DNA of 44,903 nt from an uncultured Bacteroidales bacterium (GTDB lineage: Bacteria > Bacteroidota > Bacteroidia > Bacteroidales > Bacteroidaceae): positions 1 through 44,903 of the forward strand of contig CALCYA010000002.1 in assembly GCA_937906165.1 (NCBI GenBank), written 5' to 3'. Shown here one piece after another: positions 30,597 through 38,683 of the stretch (positions are counted from its first letter, which is position 1; the number at the start of each line of letters is the position of its first letter). The notes under the pieces were generated by a model. The model saw only the letters and a list, made by a program, of their open reading frames with translations. It did no database searches and had not been told where the DNA came from. Position numbers and translations under genes: made by a program.

Positions 30597-32605
30597 GTCG
30601 GTTGAGGGCCATGGTTGCTCTTGCCTTTGTGCTTGCAGTACAGCTGTGCTGTGCCCAGTTGAATACAAGGCGAGTGATGGAGATAGGGCGCAATGCGCTC
30701 TATTTCGAGGACTATGTGCTCTCGATTCAGTATTTCAATCAGGTAATCGAGGCAAAACCGTTCTTGCACGAACCATACTTCTTCCGTGCTCTTGCAAAGT
30801 ATTACTTGGAGGATTATTCGGGTGCGGAGCAGGATCTTGACACGGCTATCGTGAGGAATCCCTACATATCGCGATGCTACCAGTTGCGCGGTCTTTGCCG
30901 TGCGAACAGGGATAGTCTCTTGTTGGCGGAGCAGGATTTCAGGAGGGCGCTGCGTTTCAATCCTCATGACAGTGAGGTCTGGCAGAATCTCGGAGCCGTG
31001 GCCATGCAACAGGAGGATTGGGAAAAGGCTGCGACAGTGCTCGATTCATTGCTTCTTTTCTATCCCCGTGACAGCCACGCCTATCTTATGCGTACTCAGG
31101 TCGCCTTGAATGTGGAAGATACGGTTACAGCGCAAAAGATGGTTGAGCTTGCCGTGGCACATGACCGCTATTCGGCTGACGTTTATGGAGCAAGGGCTGT
31201 CGTGAAATCTGTGACAGGTGAATATGAAGCCGCAGAACAGGATCTTGACAGAGCTATAGAACTTTTGCCGAACCAGTGCAACAATTACATAAACCGTGCC
31301 CTTGTCCGTTATAACAGGAACAATCTGCGTGGAGCCATGGAGGATTATGATATGGCACTCTATGTAGAGCCTGCGAATTTCGTGGCGCACTATAACCGCG
31401 GAATCCTGCGTATGGAGGTGGGTGATGACAACCGTGCCATAGAGGATTTTGATTGGATCCTTGATGTGGACCCTGACAACACTCTCGCACGTTTCAACAG
31501 GGGGCTTCTTTCCAGGAACGTCGGTGATTACAAGAGGGCTGTTGAGGATTTCTCGAGGGTAATCAGTGATTATCCCAATTTTGAATATGCTTACCAATGC
31601 CGTGCCGAGGCATACCGTAAGATGGGGGATTCGCGAGCAGCCAAGGCTGATGAGGATTGGCTTCTCAAACGCCAGTACGAGATGTTTGTCAGCGGTGGAA
31701 AGGTTTCTGCCGACGAGTATGTGGCAAGTGAGGACAAGACACGCAAGAGCTCCGACAAGAATGTACGCAACTATAACAAGATGATATCGTCTGATATCGC
31801 AGATGACAAGAAGTATACAACGGAGTATCGTGGCAAGGTGCAGAACAGGGCTGTCAATGTTGAGCTGGAGCCCATTTTTGTGTTGACATACTATGAATCC
31901 GTTTCTGAGCTTGAAAGAAAAGATGTTTATTACAAGCCTCTTGAAGAGATGAACAGGTCGTTGTCCGGTTCTCCTTTGCTGTTGACGAATGGTGAGCGTG
32001 CCCTTGCCGAGCAGGAGGTGGTTGCCCATTTTGCAAGCATTGATGATTTGTCCAAAGAGATAGCGGCAAATCCTTCAGATGTCCGGGCTTTGTTGAGGCG
32101 CGCCCTCGATTATTATCTTGTACAGAATCTTGAAGAATCAATGGGTGACCTTGATGCGGCTGTATCGGTTGCTCCCGATATGTGGGTGCTCTATTTTGTC
32201 CGTGCTTTTGTAAGATATAAGGATCTTGAAATACAGGAGGCGAATGTCGGGAATGAGGATGTAGGGATTGCTCCAAAACACACGTCGGGGTTGCCGAATA
32301 TTGATTTCAGAAAGGTCAAGGATGATCTTGACAAGGTGGTGGAACTGATGCCTGATTTTGCATGTGCATATTTCAACCGTGCCAATGTGTCGGCAAAGTT
32401 GAGCGACTTCAAGTCGGCTATTGTCGATTACACAAAGGCTGTTGAGATTGACAGTCGCTTTGCCGAAGCCTATTTCAACAGAGGCCTTGCGAGGATATAT
32501 ACAGGAAATGGCGAGGAGGGTATTGCCGATTTGAGCAAAGCAGGTGAGTTGGGTGTATTCCAGGCCTATAATCTTATCAAACGCTTCCAGATGAGCGGAA
32601 AGTAA
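30593..32605 (+). CDS. Secreted TPR-repeat protein
   Basis: A 670-aa exported protein made mostly of tetratricopeptide repeats. The signal peptide is MSRLRAMVALAFVLAVQLCCAQ (cleavage near residue 22). About ten TPRs run to residue 370, visible as repeating pairs such as AEQDLDRAIELLPNQCNNYINRAL and AMEDYDMALYVEPANFVAHYNRG. A charged non-TPR region follows (about 370-495), then another group of TPRs to the end (e.g. YTKAVEIDSRFAEAYFNRGLARIYTG). Partner unknown. The in-frame ATG at 30563 lies inside def and would put 10 residues before the signal peptide; the start at 30593 overlaps the def stop. The order ruvX-def-TPR-thrS is, as I recall, shared by Bacteroides. Confidence 0.88.
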   Translation: MSRLRAMVALAFVLAVQLCCAQLNTRRVMEIGRNALYFEDYVLSIQYFNQVIEAKPFLHEPYFFRALAKYYLEDYSGAEQDLDTAIVRNPYISRCYQLRGLCRANRDSLLLAEQDFRRALRFNPHDSEVWQNLGAVAMQQEDWEKAATVLDSLLLFYPRDSHAYLMRTQVALNVEDTVTAQKMVELAVAHDRYSADVYGARAVVKSVTGEYEAAEQDLDRAIELLPNQCNNYINRALVRYNRNNLRGAMEDYDMALYVEPANFVAHYNRGILRMEVGDDNRAIEDFDWILDVDPDNTLARFNRGLLSRNVGDYKRAVEDFSRVISDYPNFEYAYQCRAEAYRKMGDSRAAKADEDWLLKRQYEMFVSGGKVSADEYVASEDKTRKSSDKNVRNYNKMISSDIADDKKYTTEYRGKVQNRAVNVELEPIFVLTYYESVSELERKDVYYKPLEEMNRSLSGSPLLLTNGERALAEQEVVAHFASIDDLSKEIAANPSDVRALLRRALDYYLVQNLEESMGDLDAAVSVAPDMWVLYFVRAFVRYKDLEIQEANVGNEDVGIAPKHTSGLPNIDFRKVKDDLDKVVELMPDFACAYFNRANVSAKLSDFKSAIVDYTKAVEIDSRFAEAYFNRGLARIYTGNGEEGIADLSKAGELGVFQAYNLIKRFQMSGK

Positions 32606-32644
32606 TGTCTCATCTGCTGCTTATGTCAAAAAAGTTTATCTCTA

Positions 32645-32674
32645 TTGTCGGATTATCTTTTTTTTGTATCTTTG
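32645..32674 (+). promoter_or_regulatory. Bacteroidota-type promoter for thrS
   Basis: TTG at 32645-32647, 19 bases, then TATCTTTG at 32667-32674. It implies a leader of about 105-110 bases before thrS, long enough for regulation. I see no T-box or other named element in that leader. Confidence 0.65.
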
Positions 32675-32789
32675 CACATTAACGCAAAAATATACTGCAC
32701 TCGCTGCGGGATATTGGAACAAATTTCATATATATCGCTCGTCTGTTGCTGTTTTTGCTGTTTTATAGTTAAAATAAAAATTAAATGAT

Positions 32790-34757
32790 ATGATAAAGAT
32801 TTCATTCAATGGCGAGGTTCGTGAGTTTGCTGCGGAAGGCAAGTCTTACATCGAACTCATTTCGTCTGTCGATCCAAAGTTGCTCAGCAGCTATGTGGCT
32901 GCAAAGCTTGGTGATGAGGTCATTGACCTCCGTGATGTGCCTGCCGACGGTGCAGAGGTGGAACTTGTAGGTCTTGATTCAAAAGAGGCCCTTACTGTGC
33001 TCCGCCATACAACAACACATATAATGGCCGAGGCTGTAAAGCACTTGTTCCCCGAGGCTAAGGTTACTATCGGTCCTGCTACAGAGACCGGTTTCTTCTA
33101 TGACTTCGAGTGCACTCCTTTCACAAAGGAGAACCTTGAGGCTATCGAGAAGGAGATGAAGAAGATCATCAAGTCAAGCCCACGCATCGAACGCAAGGAG
33201 GTGAGCCGTGAAGAGGCTATCGAACTGATGAAGGCTAAGGGTGAGACATACAAGCTCGAACTCATCGATGCAATCCCCGAGGGCGAGCGCATAACACTCT
33301 ATTCACAGGATGATTTCGTAGATCTCTGCATGGGCCCGCACTTGCTCAATACAAGGCTCATCAAGGGTTTCAAGCTACTCTCTTCGTCAACAACATACTG
33401 GCGCGGTGACAAGAACAACCCGTCTCTGTCACGTATATACGGTACAGCGTTCTTTACAAAGGAGGACCTTGAGGCTTACCTTGCCCACCTTGAGCACATC
33501 AAGAATATCGACCACAACAAGATCGGTCGTGAGATGGAGCTCTTTACGACCGTTGACGTTATCGGTCAGGGCTTGCCTTTGCTCATGCCGAAGGGCGCGA
33601 AGATTGTGCAGACACTCCAGCGCTGGATCGAGGACCTTGAGGACAATGAGTGGGGTTATATCCGCACAAAGACTCCTCTCATGGCAAAGAGCGACCTCTA
33701 CAAGATTTCAGGCCACTGGGATCACTATAAAGAGGGTATGTTCGTGCTCGGCGACGAGGAGACAGACAAGGAGGTGTTTGCCTTGCGTCCCATGACATGT
33801 CCTTTCCAGTACTATGTATACAAGGCTACACATCACTCATACCGTGACCTGCCTTTGCGCTACAGCGAGACATCGACTCTGTTCCGCAACGAGGATTCAG
33901 GTGAGATGCATGGCCTTACACGCGTGCGCCAGTTCACAATCAGTGAGGGTCACCTTATTGTACGTCCCGACCAGATGGTCGAGGAGTTCAAGAAGTGTCT
34001 TGCATTGGCAAAGCACGTGATGGAGACTCTTGGCCTGCAGAACGATGTGACATATGTCCTTGCAAAGTGGGATCCCGAGAACCGCAAGAAGTACATTGGT
34101 GAGGCCGAGGTTTGGGAAGAGACACAACAGCATATCCGCGAGATGCTCACCGAGCTTGAGATTCCTTTCATCGAGGAAGTGGGCGGTGCAGCGTTCTATG
34201 GCCCAAAGGTGGATATCAACGCAAAGAACGTCTACGGCAAGGAGGATACAATGATTACCGTACAGTGGGATGCTCTCCTGGCTGCGCAGTTCGATATGTA
34301 CTATGTTGACCAGAACGGCGAGAAGGTGCGTCCTTATATCATCCACCGTACAAGTATGGGTTGCTACGAGCGTACACTCGCATGGCTTATCGAGAAATAT
34401 GAGGGCAAGTTCCCTACATGGCTTGCTCCTGAGCAGGTGCGTGTATTGCCTATTTCGGAGAAATATGGTGACTACGCATACGAGGTTGCTGCTGAACTCA
34501 AGAAGAACGGAGTGCTTGTGCACGTTGACAACCGTTCTGAGAAAATCGGTTACAAGATCCGTGACGCGCGTAATAACCGTGTACCTTATATGCTTGTACT
34601 TGGTCAGCAGGAGGAGGCGGACCGCACAGTGGCCGTACGCAGCCGCTTTGCAGGCGACGAGGGTGTGAAACCTGTTGCAGAGTTCGTTTCGGCTATCTGC
34701 GAGGAGATCCGTACACGTACAATACGCAAGGAGATAGTAGCGGAAGAAGGAAAGTAA
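32790..34757 (+). CDS. thrS: Threonyl-tRNA synthetase
   Basis: Class II synthetase that charges tRNA-Thr; 655 aa, usual length. The TGS domain is residues 1-62. The editing domain (about 65-225) has HTTTHIMAEAVKHLFPEAKVTIGP with the HxxxH zinc/editing motif. The catalytic core shows motif 2 (LRYSETSTLFRNEDSGE, about residue 355), the zinc Cys in RPMTCPFQY, and motif 3 GCYERTLAWLIEKY. The anticodon domain begins near residue 550 (EQVRVLPISEKY). It leads thrS-infC-rpmI-rplT, though a hairpin and a separate promoter lie before infC. Confidence 0.98.
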   Translation: MIKISFNGEVREFAAEGKSYIELISSVDPKLLSSYVAAKLGDEVIDLRDVPADGAEVELVGLDSKEALTVLRHTTTHIMAEAVKHLFPEAKVTIGPATETGFFYDFECTPFTKENLEAIEKEMKKIIKSSPRIERKEVSREEAIELMKAKGETYKLELIDAIPEGERITLYSQDDFVDLCMGPHLLNTRLIKGFKLLSSSTTYWRGDKNNPSLSRIYGTAFFTKEDLEAYLAHLEHIKNIDHNKIGREMELFTTVDVIGQGLPLLMPKGAKIVQTLQRWIEDLEDNEWGYIRTKTPLMAKSDLYKISGHWDHYKEGMFVLGDEETDKEVFALRPMTCPFQYYVYKATHHSYRDLPLRYSETSTLFRNEDSGEMHGLTRVRQFTISEGHLIVRPDQMVEEFKKCLALAKHVMETLGLQNDVTYVLAKWDPENRKKYIGEAEVWEETQQHIREMLTELEIPFIEEVGGAAFYGPKVDINAKNVYGKEDTMITVQWDALLAAQFDMYYVDQNGEKVRPYIIHRTSMGCYERTLAWLIEKYEGKFPTWLAPEQVRVLPISEKYGDYAYEVAAELKKNGVLVHVDNRSEKIGYKIRDARNNRVPYMLVLGQQEEADRTVAVRSRFAGDEGVKPVAEFVSAICEEIRTRTIRKEIVAEEGK

Positions 34758-34805
34758 GATGGGACCTGTGTCCGTAGGTCATACCTTGATTTTTTAAAAT
34801 AGTAT

Positions 34806-34837
34806 CAATCAAGGCTGCCATCAGGCAGCCTTGATTG
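34806..34837 (+). terminator. Strong hairpin between thrS and infC
   Basis: CAATCAAGGCTGCC (34806-34819) and its complement (34824-34837) form a 14-bp stem with loop ATCA. No T run follows. A third segment CCTTGATT at 34784-34791 is identical to part of the right arm and could pair with the left arm instead, so two structures exclude each other. It may be a terminator or an attenuator. Confidence 0.55.
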
Positions 34838-34922
34838 TGTAATAAGCTCTTACGTCGTCATTTTTTTTACAGTCCGGTTAAAAATAATGGTCAAAGTTCT
34901 TCTTTATGTGACAAATAAGTGA

Positions 34923-34930
34923 TAAATTTG
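34923..34930 (+). promoter_or_regulatory. -7 element for infC operon
   Basis: TAAATTTG matches TAnnTTTG, 66 bases before the infC start. I see no fitting -33 element 19-21 bases upstream. Confidence 0.5.
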
Positions 34931-34996
34931 CAACCGATTTTGAAAAGTTATGCCCGTTATTCGGGTTTTAGAAAGAAGGAACTTATATAATATTTA

Positions 34997-35587
34997 ATGA
35001 AGAACGACAATCTGAAGAACCAGTATCGTGTAAACGAACAGATTCGCGCAGCAGAAGTGCGCATTGTAGGCGATGACATCGAGTCAGTTGTAATGCCGAC
35101 TCATAAAGCTCTTGCCCTTGCCGAAGAAAAAGAGTTGGACCTTGTGGAAATTTCTCCAACAGCCAATCCACCAGTGTGTCGTTTGATTGAGTATTCAAAG
35201 TTTCTTTACCAGATGAAGAAACGCCAGAAGGAGCAGAAGGCGAAGCAGGTGAAGATTGATGTAAAGGAGATCCGTTTCGGTCCGCAGACCGACGAGCACG
35301 ATTATAATTTCAAGCTCAAGCACGCAATCAGCTTCCTCAAGGATGGCGATAAGGTCAAGGCTTATGTATTCTTCAAAGGACGTTCAATCCTTTTCAAGGA
35401 GCAGGGTGAAATCCTGTTGTTGCGTTTTGCGAAGGACCTTGAGGAGTACGGCAAGGTAGATTCAATGCCGGTACTTGAGGGTAAGCGCATGACAATCATG
35501 TTGTCGGCAAAGAAGGCAGCTCCGGCAAAGAAGGAGAAATCTGCAAAGCCACAGCAGCCTGCAGCCGAGCCTGTAAAAGAAGACTAA
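34997..35587 (+). CDS. infC: Translation initiation factor IF-3
   Basis: Binds the 30S subunit, keeps 50S away and checks start codons; 196 aa. The N-terminal domain shows YRVNEQIRAAEVRIVGDD and ELDLVEISPTANPPVCRLIEY. The linker KKRQKEQKAKQVKIDVKEIRF joins the C-terminal domain (FLKDGDKVKAYVFFKGR). The C-terminus adds about 20 Lys/Ala/Pro-rich residues beyond the E. coli protein, common in Bacteroidota. The start codon is ATG; in many bacteria infC uses AUU for autoregulation, so that mechanism in its usual form appears absent here. It is followed by rpmI and rplT, as is typical. Confidence 0.97.
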   Translation: MKNDNLKNQYRVNEQIRAAEVRIVGDDIESVVMPTHKALALAEEKELDLVEISPTANPPVCRLIEYSKFLYQMKKRQKEQKAKQVKIDVKEIRFGPQTDEHDYNFKLKHAISFLKDGDKVKAYVFFKGRSILFKEQGEILLLRFAKDLEEYGKVDSMPVLEGKRMTIMLSAKKAAPAKKEKSAKPQQPAAEPVKED

Positions 35588-35650
35588 AAAAGCGAGTAGT
35601 GTTGGATAGTACGCTACCGATAATTGTTAACTAATAATTTTTTTAAAAAA

Positions 35651-35848
35651 ATGCCAAAAGTTAAGACTAACTCCGGTGCCAAAAAAAGATTCGCTCTTAC
35701 CGGAACAGGTAAAATCAAGAGAAAGCATGCTTATCACAGTCACATCCTGACTAAGAAGACAAAGAAGCAGAAGAGAAACCTTGTACACATTACAACTCTC
35801 GATCCTGCTAATGTTAAGAGTGTTAAGGAATTGTTGTCATTGCGTTAA
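35651..35848 (+). CDS. rpmI: Ribosomal protein bL35
   Basis: A 65-aa basic protein of the 50S subunit. The start MPKVKTNSGAKKRFALTGTG is the family signature, followed by KIKRKHAYHSHILTKKTKKQ. An upstream in-frame ATG at 35624 lies in an AT-rich spacer and is rejected. It sits between infC (63 bases) and rplT (78 bases). Confidence 0.97.
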   Translation: MPKVKTNSGAKKRFALTGTGKIKRKHAYHSHILTKKTKKQKRNLVHITTLDPANVKSVKELLSLR

Positions 35849-35865
35849 GTATTGTATTATTAACC

Positions 35866-35910
35866 GAATGTATTAGCTCATAAGTTCGCAAAACGGCGAC
35901 GCTAACATTC
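35866..35910 (+). other. Leader hairpin upstream of rplT
   Basis: GAATGTATTAGC (35866-35877) can pair with GCTAACATTC (35901-35910) with a 2-base bulge, enclosing a smaller TCGC/GCGA pairing. It is 16 bases before the rplT start. Since L20 represses its own operon by binding structured mRNA in other bacteria, a similar use here is possible but not shown. Confidence 0.4.
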
Positions 35911-35926
35911 AAAAGAATTTAAAACT

Positions 35927-36271
35927 ATGCCAAGATCAGTAAATCACGTTGCTTCAAGAGCAAGAAGAAAGAAAATTTTAGGTTTGACCAGAGGTTACTT
36001 TGGTGCAAGAAAGAACGTATGGACCGTAGCCAAGAATACTTGGGAGAAGGGTTTGACATACGCATTCCGTGACCGTCGTAACAAGAAGCGTGAGTTCCGC
36101 GCACTTTGGATTCAGCGTATCAACGCAGCTGCACGCCTCGAGGGTATGTCTTACTCTCAGCTTATGGGTGCTCTTCACAAGGCTGGTATCGAGATCAACC
36201 GCAAGGTTCTCGCTGACCTCGCTTTGAACAACCCTGCAGCTTTCAAGGCTATCGTAGACAAGGTGAAGTAA
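35927..36271 (+). CDS. rplT: Ribosomal protein bL20
   Basis: A 114-aa RNA-binding protein needed for early assembly of the 50S subunit. The N-terminal PRSVNHVASRARRKKILGLTRGYFGARKNVW and RDRRNKKREFRALWIQRINAA are near-invariant. In other phyla it is also the repressor of its own operon. It is the last gene of infC-rpmI-rplT and is followed by a strong terminator. Confidence 0.98.
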   Translation: MPRSVNHVASRARRKKILGLTRGYFGARKNVWTVAKNTWEKGLTYAFRDRRNKKREFRALWIQRINAAARLEGMSYSQLMGALHKAGIEINRKVLADLALNNPAAFKAIVDKVK

Positions 36272-36295
36272 TAGGCTTCTTACTTGATAAAACCT

Positions 36296-36324
36296 AAAAG
36301 CGCCATCATAAGATGGCGCTTTTC
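36296..36324 (+). terminator. Terminator after rplT
   Basis: AAAAGCGCCATC (36296-36307) pairs exactly with GATGGCGCTTTT (36312-36323) around ATAA; the T run is part of the stem. Confidence 0.9.
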
Positions 36325-36484
36325 TTGTTGATGTCGATCAGTATCGGAAATGATTTGCATATATTAATGTGAGTTCTGCATAAACTCTATAAAATCGCGC
36401 ACTTTGTCTTTATGAGTGAGATGAAGAATCTCTATCAGTGGTTTTTAAGATTTTTTCGGGCAAAGCCCTCAACAACGCGTCTCA

Positions 36485-36632
36485 CTACGTATCGGAATGA
36501 CAAGTACGCGAAAAGTACAAGCAATGTCATCCCGAACCCCGTGTGAGGGATCTCAAAACCGCGCACAGAGATTCTTCGCTCTGCTCAGAAACGAAGTTCG
36601 CCGCCCGAAGGGGCTAAAGGCAATGACAAAAC
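36485..36632. repeat. GTCATCCCGAAC-type intergenic repeat
   Basis: The stretch holds GGAATGACA, then ATGTCATCCCGAACCCCG, GGGATCTC, GAGATTCTTCGCT and a closing GGCAATGACA. These pieces match the dispersed TGTCATcc...GGATCTC...GAGATTCTTCGC...ATGACA palindromic repeat seen in many bacterial genomes. The right half is altered (CAGAAACGAAGTTCG...) compared with the common form. It lies between the convergent rplT and GH20 genes. Bases 36325-36484 before it hold no gene or clear structure beyond a small GGGC-AAA-GCCC hairpin. Confidence 0.6.
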
Positions 36633-36640
36633 AACGTTTT

Positions 36641-36870
36641 GTTATCGGTGAGTTCATTAGTGTAACGATGAACGAACCAATGCTCTTTTGTTTTGTTATC
36701 GGTGAGTTCATTAGTGTAACGATGAACGAACCAATGCTCTTTTGTTTTGTTATCGGTGAGTTCATTAGTGTAACGATGAACGAACCAATGCTCTTTTGTT
36801 TTGTTATCGGTGAGTTCATTAGTGTAACGATGAACGAACCAATGCTCTTTTGTTTTGTTATCGGTGAGTT
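36641..36870. repeat. 54-base tandem minisatellite, 4.26 copies
   Basis: Four identical units of 54 bases start at 36641, 36695, 36749 and 36803, and a partial fifth (14 bases) begins at 36857. Each starts GTTATCGGTGAGTTCATTAG and ends TGCTCTTTTGTTTT. The arms GTTCAT and ATGAAC inside the unit can form a 6-bp hairpin. Because 54 is divisible by three, frames stay open on both strands (18-residue period). No start signal or known protein supports coding. Confidence 0.93.
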
Positions 36871-36900
36871 TTGCAGCAACAGGTCAAACGTGGCACTCCC

Positions 36901-36945
36901 ACCCCTCCGCCAGTAAACTGGCACCTCCCCTCAGGCAGAGGAGGA
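36901..36945. repeat. Module-A-like hairpin repeat
   Basis: ACCCCTCC, hairpin GCCAGT-AA-ACTGGC (36909-36922), ACCTCCCCTCA and GGCAGAGGAGG. The outer CCTCC (36924-36928) and GGAGG (36940-36944) pair. The design CCCCTC + small hairpin + CTCCCCTCA + purine arm is that of module A at 3.2-4.5 kb, but the hairpin sequence is different. The remaining bases to 37046 hold nothing I can name. Confidence 0.6.
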
Positions 36946-37046
36946 ATTTAACTTATGCCGTTTGGGTTGCGAAAAGCAAAACGAGTCAATGACAGTGCAA
37001 ATATAGAATGACAGGAATTGGTACACCGAGTACTTTGCCAATCCTG

Positions 37047-38681
37047 TTATTTTCTTTCTACAATCTCGAACGGAACTCTGACCGATACACCGCTCTTCAT
37101 CATGTCCATGATGTTGGGGTATATACGTTCTTTGAAACTCTCCCAGCTGCGCTGCTCCAGGTTGCTCCAGGCAGCCTCGGCAATAGCCATTCCCCGTGGG
37201 AATGTCATATAAGTAAGGCGGTTTATGTCTTTTATCGCTTCTGCCCACAGCGTTGCCATGACGCCTTCTATGTGTGCCTGCTCCTCTTCTGGCAGGCCAT
37301 ATCCCGGGTCAAGATCGTATGTCTTCTTCAGTGTAGTCACCGGCATGCCCCAGTTATTGAATTCGGGGAGGTCTCCAGGATACTGCGGATAATCGAGGTA
37401 GGCGTGTTCTCCGGGTGCCATAATGAGCTTGTGCCCGTGCTTGCGTGTAAGCTCAATGCATTTGGGGGTGAGTGCGTTTCGCCAGGTTACGAGTGTCACA
37501 TCCGCAGGGTAGGGGAACAGGTATTCGTTGGCGGGTGGCCATATGTTGTCAAGTTCGCACCACAGAACGGGTTCCTTGCCGTTCTTGCGCACTATATCGA
37601 GAATCTTTTCAAAGAAGGGTGTCATCAGTTGAGACGGCTTGTCATAGCCCATCTTTTTCATCAAGGCGAGGCAGTCGGGACATTTTGCCCAGTTCTGCTG
37701 CACTGCAGCTTCGTCGCCTCCAAGATGAATCTTCTTTGACGGGAACAATAGTGCTACTTCTCTTATGATATCTTCGTATATCTTGTATCCCTTTTCCTTG
37801 CTTGCGCATAGCATCATGTTGGTGGTACTGCCAAGGTCTTTCTTCTCGTTGTGGCGGAATGAGCATCCAATCTCGGGGTATGCGGCCAATATGGCAACGG
37901 AGTGCCCCGGGATGTCAAGTTCCGGAACAACCTCTATATTGCGTTGTGCTGCGTATGTGATGATGTCTTTTATCTCCTCCTGTGTGTAAAAACCGTTGTC
38001 GGGGCCTTGGTCGCTTGCTCCCGGCTTGCGGTTCGCGCCAATCTCAGTCAGTTTCGGGTGGCTCTTTATCTCTATGCGCCACCCCTGGTCATCGGTGAGG
38101 TGTATCTGCAGCACGTTGAACTTGAAACGTGCCATCTGGTCTATGAAGAATTTCACATCTTTTACCGGCAGGAAGTGGCGTGCCGGATCAATCATTACAG
38201 CGCGGTAGCCGTAACGTGGATTATCATCTATGTAAATGTGTTCTATTCTTTGTTCTGCTGTATTGCAGATGTCGCCCATCAACAACTGGTCAAGGGTCTT
38301 CAATCCCCAAAAGAGTGCTCCTTCGGTTGCACCTTTTATGCTTATTCCCTTATTGTCGACCTTAAGGGTGTAGTGCTCCTTGCCTTGGAGCGTGTTGTCT
38401 GTGACAAGTTCTATGCGGTTGCGTTTGCTCTCTCCCTCTTCTGCGAGCGCAATTCCTGTCCTATTCTCAATAATCTGTTTCAACTCCTCGATAAGGAATG
38501 AACCTTTGGGTAGGGTGCTGTCTATTGTTGTCTTGCTGTTTATCTGGAATGTCTCGCCTTTGCAGCTCTGGGTTATGCTGTTGGGCATAGGAACCAGTGC
38601 GGAAGTGCTGTTTTGCGCTATTGTGGTGGCGCATGACAGTGCAAAGGCTACTGCAATCGCCAATGAAAAAAACTTTTTCAT
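37047..38681 (-). CDS. GH20 beta-N-acetylhexosaminidase
   Basis: A 544-aa secreted glycosidase that removes terminal GlcNAc/GalNAc from glycans. The signal peptide MKKFFSLAIAVAFALSCATTIAQ may be cut after Ala21 or lipidated at Cys16. A GH20b domain (about residues 27-150) precedes the catalytic barrel. The acid/base pair is Asp323-Glu324 in IHLGGDEAAV, and substrate-assisted catalysis is expected. RHFLPVKDVKFFIDQMARFKFNVLQIHLTDD is cut here as two conserved segments: DPARHFLPV and LQIHLTDDQGWR. An in-frame ATG at 38798 lies inside mltG and is rejected. Its start is 2 bases after the mltG stop, so it is cotranscribed with mltG. Likely role: host-glycan foraging, or cell-wall recycling given its neighbour. 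Confidence 0.94.
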   Translation of the reverse strand: MKKFFSLAIAVAFALSCATTIAQNSTSALVPMPNSITQSCKGETFQINSKTTIDSTLPKGSFLIEELKQIIENRTGIALAEEGESKRNRIELVTDNTLQGKEHYTLKVDNKGISIKGATEGALFWGLKTLDQLLMGDICNTAEQRIEHIYIDDNPRYGYRAVMIDPARHFLPVKDVKFFIDQMARFKFNVLQIHLTDDQGWRIEIKSHPKLTEIGANRKPGASDQGPDNGFYTQEEIKDIITYAAQRNIEVVPELDIPGHSVAILAAYPEIGCSFRHNEKKDLGSTTNMMLCASKEKGYKIYEDIIREVALLFPSKKIHLGGDEAAVQQNWAKCPDCLALMKKMGYDKPSQLMTPFFEKILDIVRKNGKEPVLWCELDNIWPPANEYLFPYPADVTLVTWRNALTPKCIELTRKHGHKLIMAPGEHAYLDYPQYPGDLPEFNNWGMPVTTLKKTYDLDPGYGLPEEEQAHIEGVMATLWAEAIKDINRLTYMTFPRGMAIAEAAWSNLEQRSWESFKERIYPNIMDMMKSGVSVRVPFEIVERK

Positions 38682-38683
38682 AG

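Noticed and set aside
31046..32029. A 327-codon open frame antisense to the TPR gene, and a similar one antisense to fucI (26206-27099).
   Set aside because: Both lie fully inside well-supported genes and show no family features.
32675..32789. A T-box or other tRNA-sensing leader before thrS.
   Set aside because: I see no T-box sequence or clear stem set in the leader, and T-boxes are not typical for Bacteroidota.
36497..36924. Open frames on both strands with an 18-residue repeat over the minisatellite.
   Set aside because: A 54-base perfect repeat without stops stays open in any such frame. The frames also cross two other non-coding repeats, and no start signal or homology is seen.
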